A DNA stretch of 64,000 bases, taken from JAICJC01 sp963757605 (lineage in GTDB: Bacteria; Actinomycetota; Thermoleophilia; Gaiellales; JAICJC01). The stretch spans positions 434,001 through 498,000 of the forward strand of contig CAVWSF010000001.1 of assembly GCA_963757605.1 (NCBI GenBank). Direction: 5' to 3'. The position numbers and the translations under genes were made by a program. Position 1 is the first letter of the stretch. Each line of letters begins with the position of its first letter. Of this stretch, positions 8,754 through 15,169 are shown one piece after another. Under the pieces are notes generated by a model. That model did not search any database. It saw only the letters and a list, made by a program, of their open reading frames with translations, and had not been told where the DNA came from.

Positions 8754-9833
8754 TCAGCCGTCGGCGTGCTCGGCCGCCGCTGCGGCCTCGCGATAGGCGC
8801 GCTCTTCACGCCGGATCAGGTCGGGGTTCGTCCCGGCGGCATGAGCCAGCTCCAGCGTCAGGAGCTGGAGCGAGACCGCGCCGGCGACGAGCGCCTCGGC
8901 CACGCTCTCGGCGGGAGCGAGGCCCAGCGGCTCGCCGATCGTGACCGAAGGGATCCCGATCACGCCGAGCGCCGCGTCCAGGTCGCCGCCACGCGTCGCC
9001 GCGACGCCGGCGCCGCCGGGGTCAAGCGCGAACCTGACGAGCGCCGTCGTGTCGGCGTCGCAGCCTGCCAGGTGGCCGTGGAGCACCGTCTCGAGCCGGT
9101 GCGCGTTCGCCGGGATGCGGGCCCCCTCCTCGATCTTGAGCGCCAGCTCTCGCGCCGTCACGAAGTCGGCTCCGAGGCCGCATGTGAGGATGCGGCGGCC
9201 GCCGTGGATCCGGCGGGCGGCGTCCGCGAAGGCGGGCCGGAGTGCGAGGGCGGCGTCGATCGCCGCGGTCAGGCGCTCGGGTGAGGCGCCGCCTCCGGTG
9301 ATCCCGGCGCCGGCCAGGATCGCGCTGACGTAGGCGACGGTGTGGCACCACGAGCGGTCGTGGAACGGCGTCACGACGACGTAGTCGGCACTCTCCGGCA
9401 CGCTGGTCGCCGGATGCGCAGTGATCGCGGCGGTCACCGCGCCGGCGTTCTTCGCAGCCTCCAGCGCGAGCCGCGTCGCCCGCGTGCCGCCGTCGTGGGA
9501 GATGCCGATGCAGAGGCCGCCGGCGCGCGGCCGCACCGTAGCGTCGAGCGCCTCGCGGGCCTCGACCCAGGCATCCGGCATCGCATCGGCGATCAGCGCG
9601 GCGACCGCCATCGCGCCGTGCTCGGACGTCCCGCAGCCGGTGACGACGATCGGCGCGCCGAGGCCGACGGCGTCGCGGATGGCCGCTCCCACGCGAGCGG
9701 TCTCCTCGCCCCCGCCTTCGAGGATCGCCGCCGGCAGGTCGCGCTCGGCGAGGATCATCTCCTCCATCACCCACGGCGGCCCGGCCCGAAGCTCCGGGTA
9801 CTCGTCGGTCAGCCAGCCGCGATCGTCGCTCAT
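8754..9833 (-). CDS. Double SIS-domain sugar isomerase (GlmS C-terminal-like)
   Basis: Cytoplasmic protein of 359 residues containing two SIS folds but no glutaminase domain. Sugar-phosphate-binding segments are visible in VVTGCGTSEHGAMA and CIGISHDGGTRATRLALEA; the second half has RRILTCGLGADFVTARELAL and the ETVLHGHLAG segment found in GlmS-like isomerases. It could be an amino-sugar deaminase/isomerase of the AgaS or FrlB type. It converges on the transporter and has no same-strand partner directly upstream, apart from a weak small frame. A TAGGCT box lies nine nt before the ATG. Confidence 0.8.
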   Translation of the reverse strand: MSDDRGWLTDEYPELRAGPPWVMEEMILAERDLPAAILEGGGEETARVGAAIRDAVGLGAPIVVTGCGTSEHGAMAVAALIADAMPDAWVEAREALDATVRPRAGGLCIGISHDGGTRATRLALEAAKNAGAVTAAITAHPATSVPESADYVVVTPFHDRSWCHTVAYVSAILAGAGITGGGASPERLTAAIDAALALRPAFADAARRIHGGRRILTCGLGADFVTARELALKIEEGARIPANAHRLETVLHGHLAGCDADTTALVRFALDPGGAGVAATRGGDLDAALGVIGIPSVTIGEPLGLAPAESVAEALVAGAVSLQLLTLELAHAAGTNPDLIRREERAYREAAAAAEHADG

Positions 9834-9984
9834 CGCGCCGCCAGCCTACCCGACCAGGGTGCGCCTGAAGTCAGCATGCCGGCTGGAACGTGAGCAGGAC
9901 GTACTCCGTGCCAACGGCGACCGCGATCGTGCCGAGCGCCGGGAGCAACCTGACCGCGGTTCGCGGCTCTGCCGGAACGCGGTA

Positions 9985-10230
9985 CTACGGCCCATCCGAG
10001 AGCGGCCGTCCAGACGAGCGCACGACCAGCACCGGCAGCTCGCCCTCGTGATGCGGCTCGCTGCAGTCCTCGCCGACGGCATTGCTGCGAAGGACGACCA
10101 CGAGGAAGCCCGCCCAGAGCAGCGAGGCGCCGATCAAGCTCCCGAGCTCGGCGCGCCATGCCCATGTCCTGCGGACGAAGATCAGCCGACGCCGGCCGAG
10201 CCCAGCGCGAAACAACGATCCGGCGTACAC
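9985..10230 (-). CDS. Possible small membrane protein, perhaps interrupted by a TAG
   Basis: A weak 81-residue frame with one clear hydrophobic helix (LIGASLLWAGFLVVVL) preceded by a basic segment. After its TAG stop the same frame stays open for 37 codons to 9871 and encodes a second hydrophobic stretch (LLPALGTIAVAVGTEYVLL). The natural reading is a two-helix protein broken by one stop codon, or a pseudogene covering 9871-10230. It is 45 nt downstream of the aldolase gene on the same strand. No known family. The region 9834-10275 otherwise shows nothing else I can support. Confidence 0.35.
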   Translation of the reverse strand: MYAGSLFRAGLGRRRLIFVRRTWAWRAELGSLIGASLLWAGFLVVVLRSNAVGEDCSEPHHEGELPVLVVRSSGRPLSDGP

Positions 10231-10275
10231 ATCCCAGAGGTCGACGCCGATGGCCCCCTCCGGGGTGGCGGGTCG

Positions 10276-11025
10276 CTACAGCTCGTAGCCCGGGCTGTCG
10301 CGGTCGAGCCGGCGCTTGACCGCCTCGAACAGCTTGCCGGGGCCGGCGTCGTCGCGCTGCATCCGCTCCGCCGTCGCTCGGACGACCTCGTCCGGGACGG
10401 CGATCAGCGGGCGGCCGGTCGACTGCGCCAGGATCTGCACCTGGCATGCCCGCTCGAGGAAGTAGAGCCGCGACCATGCCTCGGCCGGGTCGTGCCCGAT
10501 CACGATCACGCCGTGGTTCTCGAGCATGACGACGCTCGTGGAATCGCCGACCGCCGCCCCCATCCGCTCGCCCTCGTCGGCGGCGTGGGCCAGCCCGCCG
10601 TACGGGCAGGTCTCCACCCGCCCCTGGAACCCCATGGCGGCCTGGCTGAGCGCCGGCAGGAAGCCGCCCTCGGTGGCCGACACCGCCGTTGCGTACGGCA
10701 TGTGCGTGTGAAAGACGCAGCGGGCGGTCGGCCGGGCGCGGTGCACGCCGCGGTGGATCATGAACGCCGTGATCTCCCACTCGCCGTCGCCGTCCACGAC
10801 GTTGCCCTCCCCGTCGACGGCGATCAGGTCGGAGGCGTGGAGCTCCGACCAATCCGGCCCGTACGGGTTCAGCAGGAAGAGGTCGTCGCTGCCGGGGACC
10901 GCGTAGCTGAAGTGGTTGTCGATGCCCTCGTTGAAGCCGTAGAGCGCGGCCGCCCGAAGCGCAGCCGCCAGGTCGATCCTGGCCTGCCGGAGGACGTCGA
11001 TCCGAGGCTCTTCCGCAAGCGCCAT
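10276..11025 (-). CDS. Class II aldolase/adducin family protein
   Basis: Zinc-dependent aldolase-fold protein of 249 residues, related to fuculose- or rhamnulose-phosphate aldolases and 5-methylthioribulose dehydratases. Zinc-ligand motif HTHMPYATAV and the late LENHGVIVIGHDPAEAW histidine are present, as is the YGFNEGIDNHFS opening. The ATG at 11025 is preferred over the upstream in-frame start because a TACAGT box ends eight nt before it. It lies just 3' of tRNA-Ala on the same strand. Substrate cannot be assigned. Confidence 0.85.
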   Translation of the reverse strand: MALAEEPRIDVLRQARIDLAAALRAAALYGFNEGIDNHFSYAVPGSDDLFLLNPYGPDWSELHASDLIAVDGEGNVVDGDGEWEITAFMIHRGVHRARPTARCVFHTHMPYATAVSATEGGFLPALSQAAMGFQGRVETCPYGGLAHAADEGERMGAAVGDSTSVVMLENHGVIVIGHDPAEAWSRLYFLERACQVQILAQSTGRPLIAVPDEVVRATAERMQRDDAGPGKLFEAVKRRLDRDSPGYEL

Positions 11026-11033
11026 CGCGGCCG

Positions 11034-11039
11034 ACTGTA
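11034..11039 (-). promoter_or_regulatory. Probable -10 box (aldolase gene)
   Basis: TACAGT on the minus strand, eight nt before the ATG at 11025; fits a leaderless or near-leaderless start. Confidence 0.35.
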
Positions 11040-11059
11040 GCAGCAACCGACCTCTTCGA

Positions 11060-11132
11060 TGGAGCTAGACGGGCTCGAACCGTCGACCTCCACGCTGCCA
11101 GCGTGGCGCTCTCCCAGCTGAGCTATAGCCCC
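11060..11132 (-). tRNA. tRNA-Ala(GGC)
   Basis: 73-nt cloverleaf reading from 11132: acceptor GGGGCTA with TAGCTCC, D-arm GCTC/GAGC, anticodon stem CCACG/CGTGG with loop CTGGCAG (anticodon GGC), T-arm with GGTTCGAAC. Discriminator A; CCA is not encoded. Confidence 0.95.
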
Positions 11133-11162
11133 AGGTCGCCCCGGAGTATACCGGCGCTGTTT

Positions 11163-11705
11163 TCAGGGCACGAGCGAGCTCTGCGGGCGCGCGGCCATGC
11201 CGCGCGGCTCCGCCAGACGCTCGAGCACGAGCGCCGTGTCGGCCACGGCGACGCCGGACAGGTGCCGGTCGCGAGCCTCGAAGTCGGCCACGATCTCGGC
11301 GAGGGCGGCCGCGTAGGCGGGCGAGTCGGAGGCGGCGAGCGCCGCGAGCGCCCGGCCGGTGCGCGCGAACGCCCCGCCCGCCGCGACCATCGCGCCGACA
11401 TCGGGCTCCTGCCCCAGGCAGACGAGCGCCAGCGCCCGGGCATACACGGACGCGGGCGAGCCGGCGTCGCCCGTCTCGGCGACGGCCTGGCGGGCGATGG
11501 CCTCGGCGCCGTCGCCGGCCAGGATCGCCATCTTGAGCGCCCCGAGGAGCCGGCCCCAGCTCGCGGGCCCGGTCTCGGCGTGGGACGCCAGGTAGGCGTC
11601 ACGCGCCCGCCGGAACGCCTCGGCCGAGTCGCCGCCCGCGACCAGCGTCCGGTAGGCGTCCGCCTCGGCCGCGAGGGCCGCGTTCAGGTGCTGCCCGGCG
11701 CTCAC
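11163..11705 (-). CDS. Hypothetical Ala-rich helical protein
   Basis: A 180-residue protein, almost entirely predicted alpha helix, rich in Ala, with helical pairs such as EAFRRARDAYLASHAE and SPAYAAALAEIVADFEARDRHL. It may be a TPR-like scaffold, but I recognise no family. The GTG start at 11705 overlaps the stop of the DUF2203 gene by four nt, so the two are translationally coupled and this is the last protein gene of the obg-nadD-rsfS run. No signal peptide or membrane helix. Confidence 0.7.
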   Translation of the reverse strand: MSAGQHLNAALAAEADAYRTLVAGGDSAEAFRRARDAYLASHAETGPASWGRLLGALKMAILAGDGAEAIARQAVAETGDAGSPASVYARALALVCLGQEPDVGAMVAAGGAFARTGRALAALAASDSPAYAAALAEIVADFEARDRHLSGVAVADTALVLERLAEPRGMAARPQSSLVP

Positions 11706-12109
11706 TCGATCGGCCGCCGTCCGGCGAACCCGCCTTCGAGGGTGTGCCAGAACTCGATCCGCTCCTCCCCCACCCGCCAGCACAGGAGGGCCGGCTCGCC
11801 GCCGATCTCGGCCGGGAAGTCGATGAGGCCGGCGTCGGCGTCCTTCACCTGGACGCCGTGCTCCTCGAACCGGCCGAGGATCGCCGCCAGATCCTCGGCC
11901 GCCTGCTTCAGCTCGGCCCGCAGCTTCCGCACGTCGGGCTTCTCGAAGTTGCCGCCGTTCGAGCCGATCGCGATCACCAGCCGCCGCCAGCGGCCCTCGA
12001 GATCGCGGCCACGGGCGCGCACCTCGACCATCCGCTCGGCCTCAGCACGCAGCTCGGCGTCGAGCAGCGCCTGCGCCTCCTCGACCGTGAACTGGCGCTC
12101 GGGCGCCAC
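11702..12109 (-). CDS. DUF2203 family protein
   Basis: A 135-residue protein with the DUF2203 pattern: opening RQFTVEEAQALLDAELR, a coiled helical middle, then GVQVKDADAGLIDFPAEI, ALLCWRVGEERIEFWH and the ending GGFAGRRPIE. Function of the family is unknown to me. The GTG at 12109 follows the rsfS stop by only two nt, and the gene overlaps the next one by four nt, so it is inside the obgE-nadD-rsfS operon. That suggests a link to ribosome assembly or NAD supply, but only by position. Confidence 0.8.
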   Translation of the reverse strand: MAPERQFTVEEAQALLDAELRAEAERMVEVRARGRDLEGRWRRLVIAIGSNGGNFEKPDVRKLRAELKQAAEDLAAILGRFEEHGVQVKDADAGLIDFPAEIGGEPALLCWRVGEERIEFWHTLEGGFAGRRPIE

Positions 12110-12111
12110 GC

Positions 12112-12504
12112 CTAGCCGGCGGCGTACGACTCGCTCGGGACCTGGCCCCACAGGGCCTCGAGCCGGTAGTACGCACGCGCCTCGGGCGTGAAGACGTGGA
12201 CGACGACGTCGAGGTAGTCCAGCAGGATCCAGTCGCCCTGCCGCATGCCCTCGATCCGCCGCGCGACCAGACCGTCGCGCTTCAGCTGCTGCTGGATCTC
12301 CTCGGCGATCGCCTGCGTCTGGCGCGGGTTTCGCCCCGACGCGATGACGAAGTGGTCCGTGTAGGAGACGACCTCGCGCATGTCGAGGATCACGATGTCG
12401 GTGGCGAGCTTCTCGGCGGCGAGGGCCGCGATCCGGCTCGCGAGCTGGGTCGTGCTGCTCAGGCGGTCATCCCCATTGGCGACGCGAACCAGCCTAGCAC
12501 GCAC
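12112..12504 (-). CDS. rsfS: Ribosomal silencing factor RsfS
   Basis: Binds L14 on the 50S subunit and blocks subunit joining in poor growth conditions. Conserved features are DIVILDMREVVSYTDHFVIA, SGRNPRQTQAIAEEI, GDWILLDYLDVVVHVF and TPEARAYYRLEALWG. The GTG at 12504 is chosen: it is in frame, overlaps the nadD stop by 11 nt, and gives 130 residues, the usual family size; longer starts would run far into nadD. The order nadD-rsfS is conserved in many bacteria. Confidence 0.92.
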   Translation of the reverse strand: MRARLVRVANGDDRLSSTTQLASRIAALAAEKLATDIVILDMREVVSYTDHFVIASGRNPRQTQAIAEEIQQQLKRDGLVARRIEGMRQGDWILLDYLDVVVHVFTPEARAYYRLEALWGQVPSESYAAG

Positions 12505-13063
12505 CCTCGCTGTACAGGCCCTCGGCGGCGATGAGCGCGGCGACCGCCTCCGGCACGCGGTCGCCCAGCTCCTCGCCGCGGCCAACGGCCTCCCGGATCG
12601 CCGTCGAGGCCAGGTCGACCGGCTCCATCTGGAGCGCGACGACGTCCGGGCCGGGCGGCTCGACCCCCGGACGCGGTGCGACGACCAGAGTCGCCAGCTC
12701 GCGCACCCGCTCGGCCATGTGCCAACCGGGAAGCTCGGCGTGGTCGGCGCCGACGATCAGGAAGAGCCGGCCCTCGGGCGCGAGCTCGGCGAGCGTGTCG
12801 GCCGTGTAGTCGGGGCCCTGGCGATCGAGCTCGATCCGGCTCACCTCGACGCGGCCCGGACCCGGGAACGCCGCGACGGCCATCGCATAGCGAACCTCCG
12901 GCGGCGTCGTCCCCGCGTCTCGATGGGGCGGCTGGCGCGACGGGACGACGACCAGCCGGTCGAGCCGGAGCTGGCGCATGGCCGCGCCCGCCACCGCGAC
13001 ATGGCCGGCGTGCGGCGGGTCGAACCGCCCGCCGAAGACGCCGATCCGGGGGCGGCCCGTCAC
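12494..13063 (-). CDS. nadD: Nicotinate-nucleotide adenylyltransferase
   Basis: Transfers AMP from ATP to nicotinate mononucleotide, the penultimate step of NAD synthesis, in the cytoplasm. The nucleotidyltransferase motif GGRFDPPHAGH is at the N-terminus, RLFLIVGADHAELPGWH in the middle, and LASTAIREAV (the STxxR signature) near the C-terminus. At 189 residues it has the normal length. It overlaps obgE by four nt (ATGA) and rsfS by 11 nt, so the three are one operon. Confidence 0.95.
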   Translation of the reverse strand: MTGRPRIGVFGGRFDPPHAGHVAVAGAAMRQLRLDRLVVVPSRQPPHRDAGTTPPEVRYAMAVAAFPGPGRVEVSRIELDRQGPDYTADTLAELAPEGRLFLIVGADHAELPGWHMAERVRELATLVVAPRPGVEPPGPDVVALQMEPVDLASTAIREAVGRGEELGDRVPEAVAALIAAEGLYSEGAC

Positions 13064-14331
13064 CGCCGCGGCCGGTAGGTGAAGCGGTGCGCGCCGACCA
13101 GGACGTCGTCGCCGGGGCGCGCCCCGGCGGCGTGCAGGGCGCGGTCGACGCCGAGCCGCTCGAGCTCGGCCGCGAGCACTCCGACCGCCCGGTCATCCTC
13201 CGGGTCGAGGTCGGCGAAGCGGCGCTCGATGCCGCGGCCGGCGACGCGCAGGAACCCGCCGTCGCGCAGGATGCGGAACTCGCGCCGCGCCGGCGGCTGG
13301 GGCCGGTAGACGAGGAAGTCGGCCAGCTCGGGCTCGGCGGCCGGCGCGGGCTCGGCCTCGGCCGGGACCTCGCGGAAGAGCGCGCGCTTCAGCTCCGCGA
13401 TGCCCTCGCCCGTGGCCGCCGAGCAGGCGAGCACGGCGCCTGTCGCCCGAACGAGCGCCTCGCGCTCCGCCGCCGGCACGAGGTCGATCTTCGACAGGAC
13501 GACGAGCTGAGGGCGCTCGGCCAGGCCGCCGCCGTGGAGGGCGAGCTCGCGGTCGATCGTCTCGCGCCGGCGGGCGATCTCCTCTGCGCCGGCCGATGCG
13601 TCGACCAGGTGGACGAGCAGTCGCGCCCGCTCCAGGTGGGCCAGGAACTCGTGGCCGAGGCCGACGCCCTCGCTCGCTCCCTCGAGCAGCCCCGGCACGT
13701 CGGCGACGGTGAGCTGGCGGTCGTCCGCTTCGACGGTGCCGAGCACCGGCTCGACGGTCGTGAACGGGTAGTCGGCCACCTTCGGCGTCGCGTTCGAGAT
13801 CCGGCGAAGGAGCGAGGACTTGCCGGCGTTCGGGAGCCCGAGGAGCGCCGCGTCGGCGACGAGCTTCAGGTGCAGCTCGAGCCAGTGCTCCTCGCCCGGC
13901 TCGCCGACCTGGGCCGTGTCGGGCGCCCGCCGCCGGGCCGTCGCGTAGCGGCGGTTGCCCTGCCCACCCTGCCCCCCGCGGGCGACGGTGACCCGGGCGC
14001 CCGCGTGGGCCAGGTCCGCCAGCACCTCGCCGGTGTCGCGCAGCCGCACCTGGGTGCCGACCGGCACCTCGATGTCGCGGTCGCCGCCGCGCTTGCCGTG
14101 CTTCCCCGAGCCCTGCCCGTGGACGCCGCGCTGCGCACGGAAGTGGGAGGCGGTGCGAAACCGGTGGAGGTCGCGCAGGTCGGCGCGGGCGACCAGGGCG
14201 ACGTCGCCGCCGTCCCCGCCGTCGCCGCCGTCGGGTCCGCCCTTCGGAACGTACTTCTCGCGCCGGAAGCTGATGCAGCCGTCGCCGCCGCGGCCGCCCT
14301 CGACCTGGATCGTGGCGCGGTCGGCGAACAC
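13060..14331 (-). CDS. obgE: Obg family GTPase
   Basis: Essential ribosome-associated GTPase of 423 residues. The Gly-rich Obg fold (VEGGRGGDGCISFRREKYVP with GGDGGDGG repeats) occupies about residues 1-158. The G domain follows with G1 GLPNAGKSS, G3 DVPGL, G4 SKIDL and a G5-like SAATG. A C-terminal OCT domain carries FRILRDGGFLRVAG and RFADLDPEDDRAV, as in Gram-positive Obg. It lies 15 nt after rpmA, matching the conserved rplU-rpmA-obg order, and supports 50S maturation and stress control. Confidence 0.97.
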   Translation of the reverse strand: MFADRATIQVEGGRGGDGCISFRREKYVPKGGPDGGDGGDGGDVALVARADLRDLHRFRTASHFRAQRGVHGQGSGKHGKRGGDRDIEVPVGTQVRLRDTGEVLADLAHAGARVTVARGGQGGQGNRRYATARRRAPDTAQVGEPGEEHWLELHLKLVADAALLGLPNAGKSSLLRRISNATPKVADYPFTTVEPVLGTVEADDRQLTVADVPGLLEGASEGVGLGHEFLAHLERARLLVHLVDASAGAEEIARRRETIDRELALHGGGLAERPQLVVLSKIDLVPAAEREALVRATGAVLACSAATGEGIAELKRALFREVPAEAEPAPAAEPELADFLVYRPQPPARREFRILRDGGFLRVAGRGIERRFADLDPEDDRAVGVLAAELERLGVDRALHAAGARPGDDVLVGAHRFTYRPRR

Positions 14332-14346
14332 GGCCGGGGGCCGGCG

Positions 14347-14607
14347 CTAGGCCGGCTGGCCGGCCTGCACGCTGATGTAGCGGCGGCCGTTCTTGCGCGT
14401 GAACGCGACCGTCCCGTCGACCGTCGCGAACACGGTGTCGTCGCCGCCGAGCCCGGTGCCGTTGCCGGGGTAGAACCGGGTGCCGCGCTGGCGCACGATG
14501 ATCGATCCGGCGGTGACGGTCTGACCGGCGAACACCTTCACGCCGAGCCGCTGGGCGTGCGAGTCGCGCCCGTTCTTCGAGGAGCCGAGGCCCTTCTTAT
14601 GCGCCAT
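14347..14607 (-). CDS. rpmA: 50S ribosomal protein L27
   Basis: An 86-residue ribosomal protein starting MAHKKGLGSSKNGRDSHAQR, with GGSIIVRQRG-type core (here AGSIIVRQRGTRFYPG) and VFATVDGTVAFTRK. The N-terminal tail reaches the peptidyl transferase centre in known ribosomes. There is no extra N-terminal cleavage peptide as seen in Firmicutes. The gene starts inside the last codons of rplU (11-nt overlap). Confidence 0.98.
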   Translation of the reverse strand: MAHKKGLGSSKNGRDSHAQRLGVKVFAGQTVTAGSIIVRQRGTRFYPGNGTGLGGDDTVFATVDGTVAFTRKNGRRYISVQAGQPA

Positions 14608-15130
14608 CTCCGCTGTCCTCCTTCGGCTTCGCCGCGCGCGGCTTCCGCGCCGGCTTCGGCTTGTCGTCGGCGCTCGCCGCGGGCGTCTTCCGGGTCGCGG
14701 GCTTCTTCGCTGCGGCCGGCTTCTTCGCGGCCGGCTTCTTCGCGGCCGGCTTCTTGGCCGGGGCGGCGGCGGCCTTCTCGGCCGGCTTCTCGTCGGCCGC
14801 CTTCTTGGCCGGCGCCCGCTTCGGCTTCGAAGGGCCGATCGAGTCGATCTGGATCCGGCTCAGCTCGGAGCGGTGGCCGCGGGTCTTCTTGAAGCCCCGC
14901 TTGGGCTTGAACGTGAAGACCTTGAGCTTCTCGCCCCGCAGGTGCTCGACGACCTGGGCGGTCACGGCGCCCTCGAGCTTCGTGCCGTCGGTGACGACCT
15001 CGTCGCCGCCGGTCATGAGCACCGAGGGCGTGAACGCCATGCCCGGCTCATGCGGCTGCCGGTCGACCAGGAGCGTCTGTCCCTGCTCGACCTTGTACTG
15101 CTTGCCGCCGACCTTGATGACCGCGTACAT
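14597..15130 (-). CDS. rplU: 50S ribosomal protein L21 with long Lys/Ala/Pro tail
   Basis: Residues 1-100 are a normal L21: MYAVIKVGGKQYKVEQGQTL, then FTFKPKRGFKKTRGHR and the end of the fold at SRIQIDS. The rest, about 75 residues, is a low-complexity extension built of KKPA units (AAKKPAAKKPAAKKPAAAKK), like histone H1 tails. Usual L21 is 100-105 residues. The underlying DNA at about 14700-14780 is a tandem GC-rich repeat. The tail may bind rRNA or DNA; a repeat expansion is an alternative. Confidence 0.95.
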   Translation of the reverse strand: MYAVIKVGGKQYKVEQGQTLLVDRQPHEPGMAFTPSVLMTGGDEVVTDGTKLEGAVTAQVVEHLRGEKLKVFTFKPKRGFKKTRGHRSELSRIQIDSIGPSKPKRAPAKKAADEKPAEKAAAAPAKKPAAKKPAAKKPAAAKKPATRKTPAASADDKPKPARKPRAAKPKEDSGDGA

Positions 15131-15169
15131 GAGCCGCGGAATGGTACCAAAGGGCCTGTCTGCGCCTGG

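Noticed and set aside
14690..14790. Tandem repeat in DNA as a separate repeat feature
   Set aside because: It codes in frame for the KKPA tail of L21 and is explained by the protein repeat.
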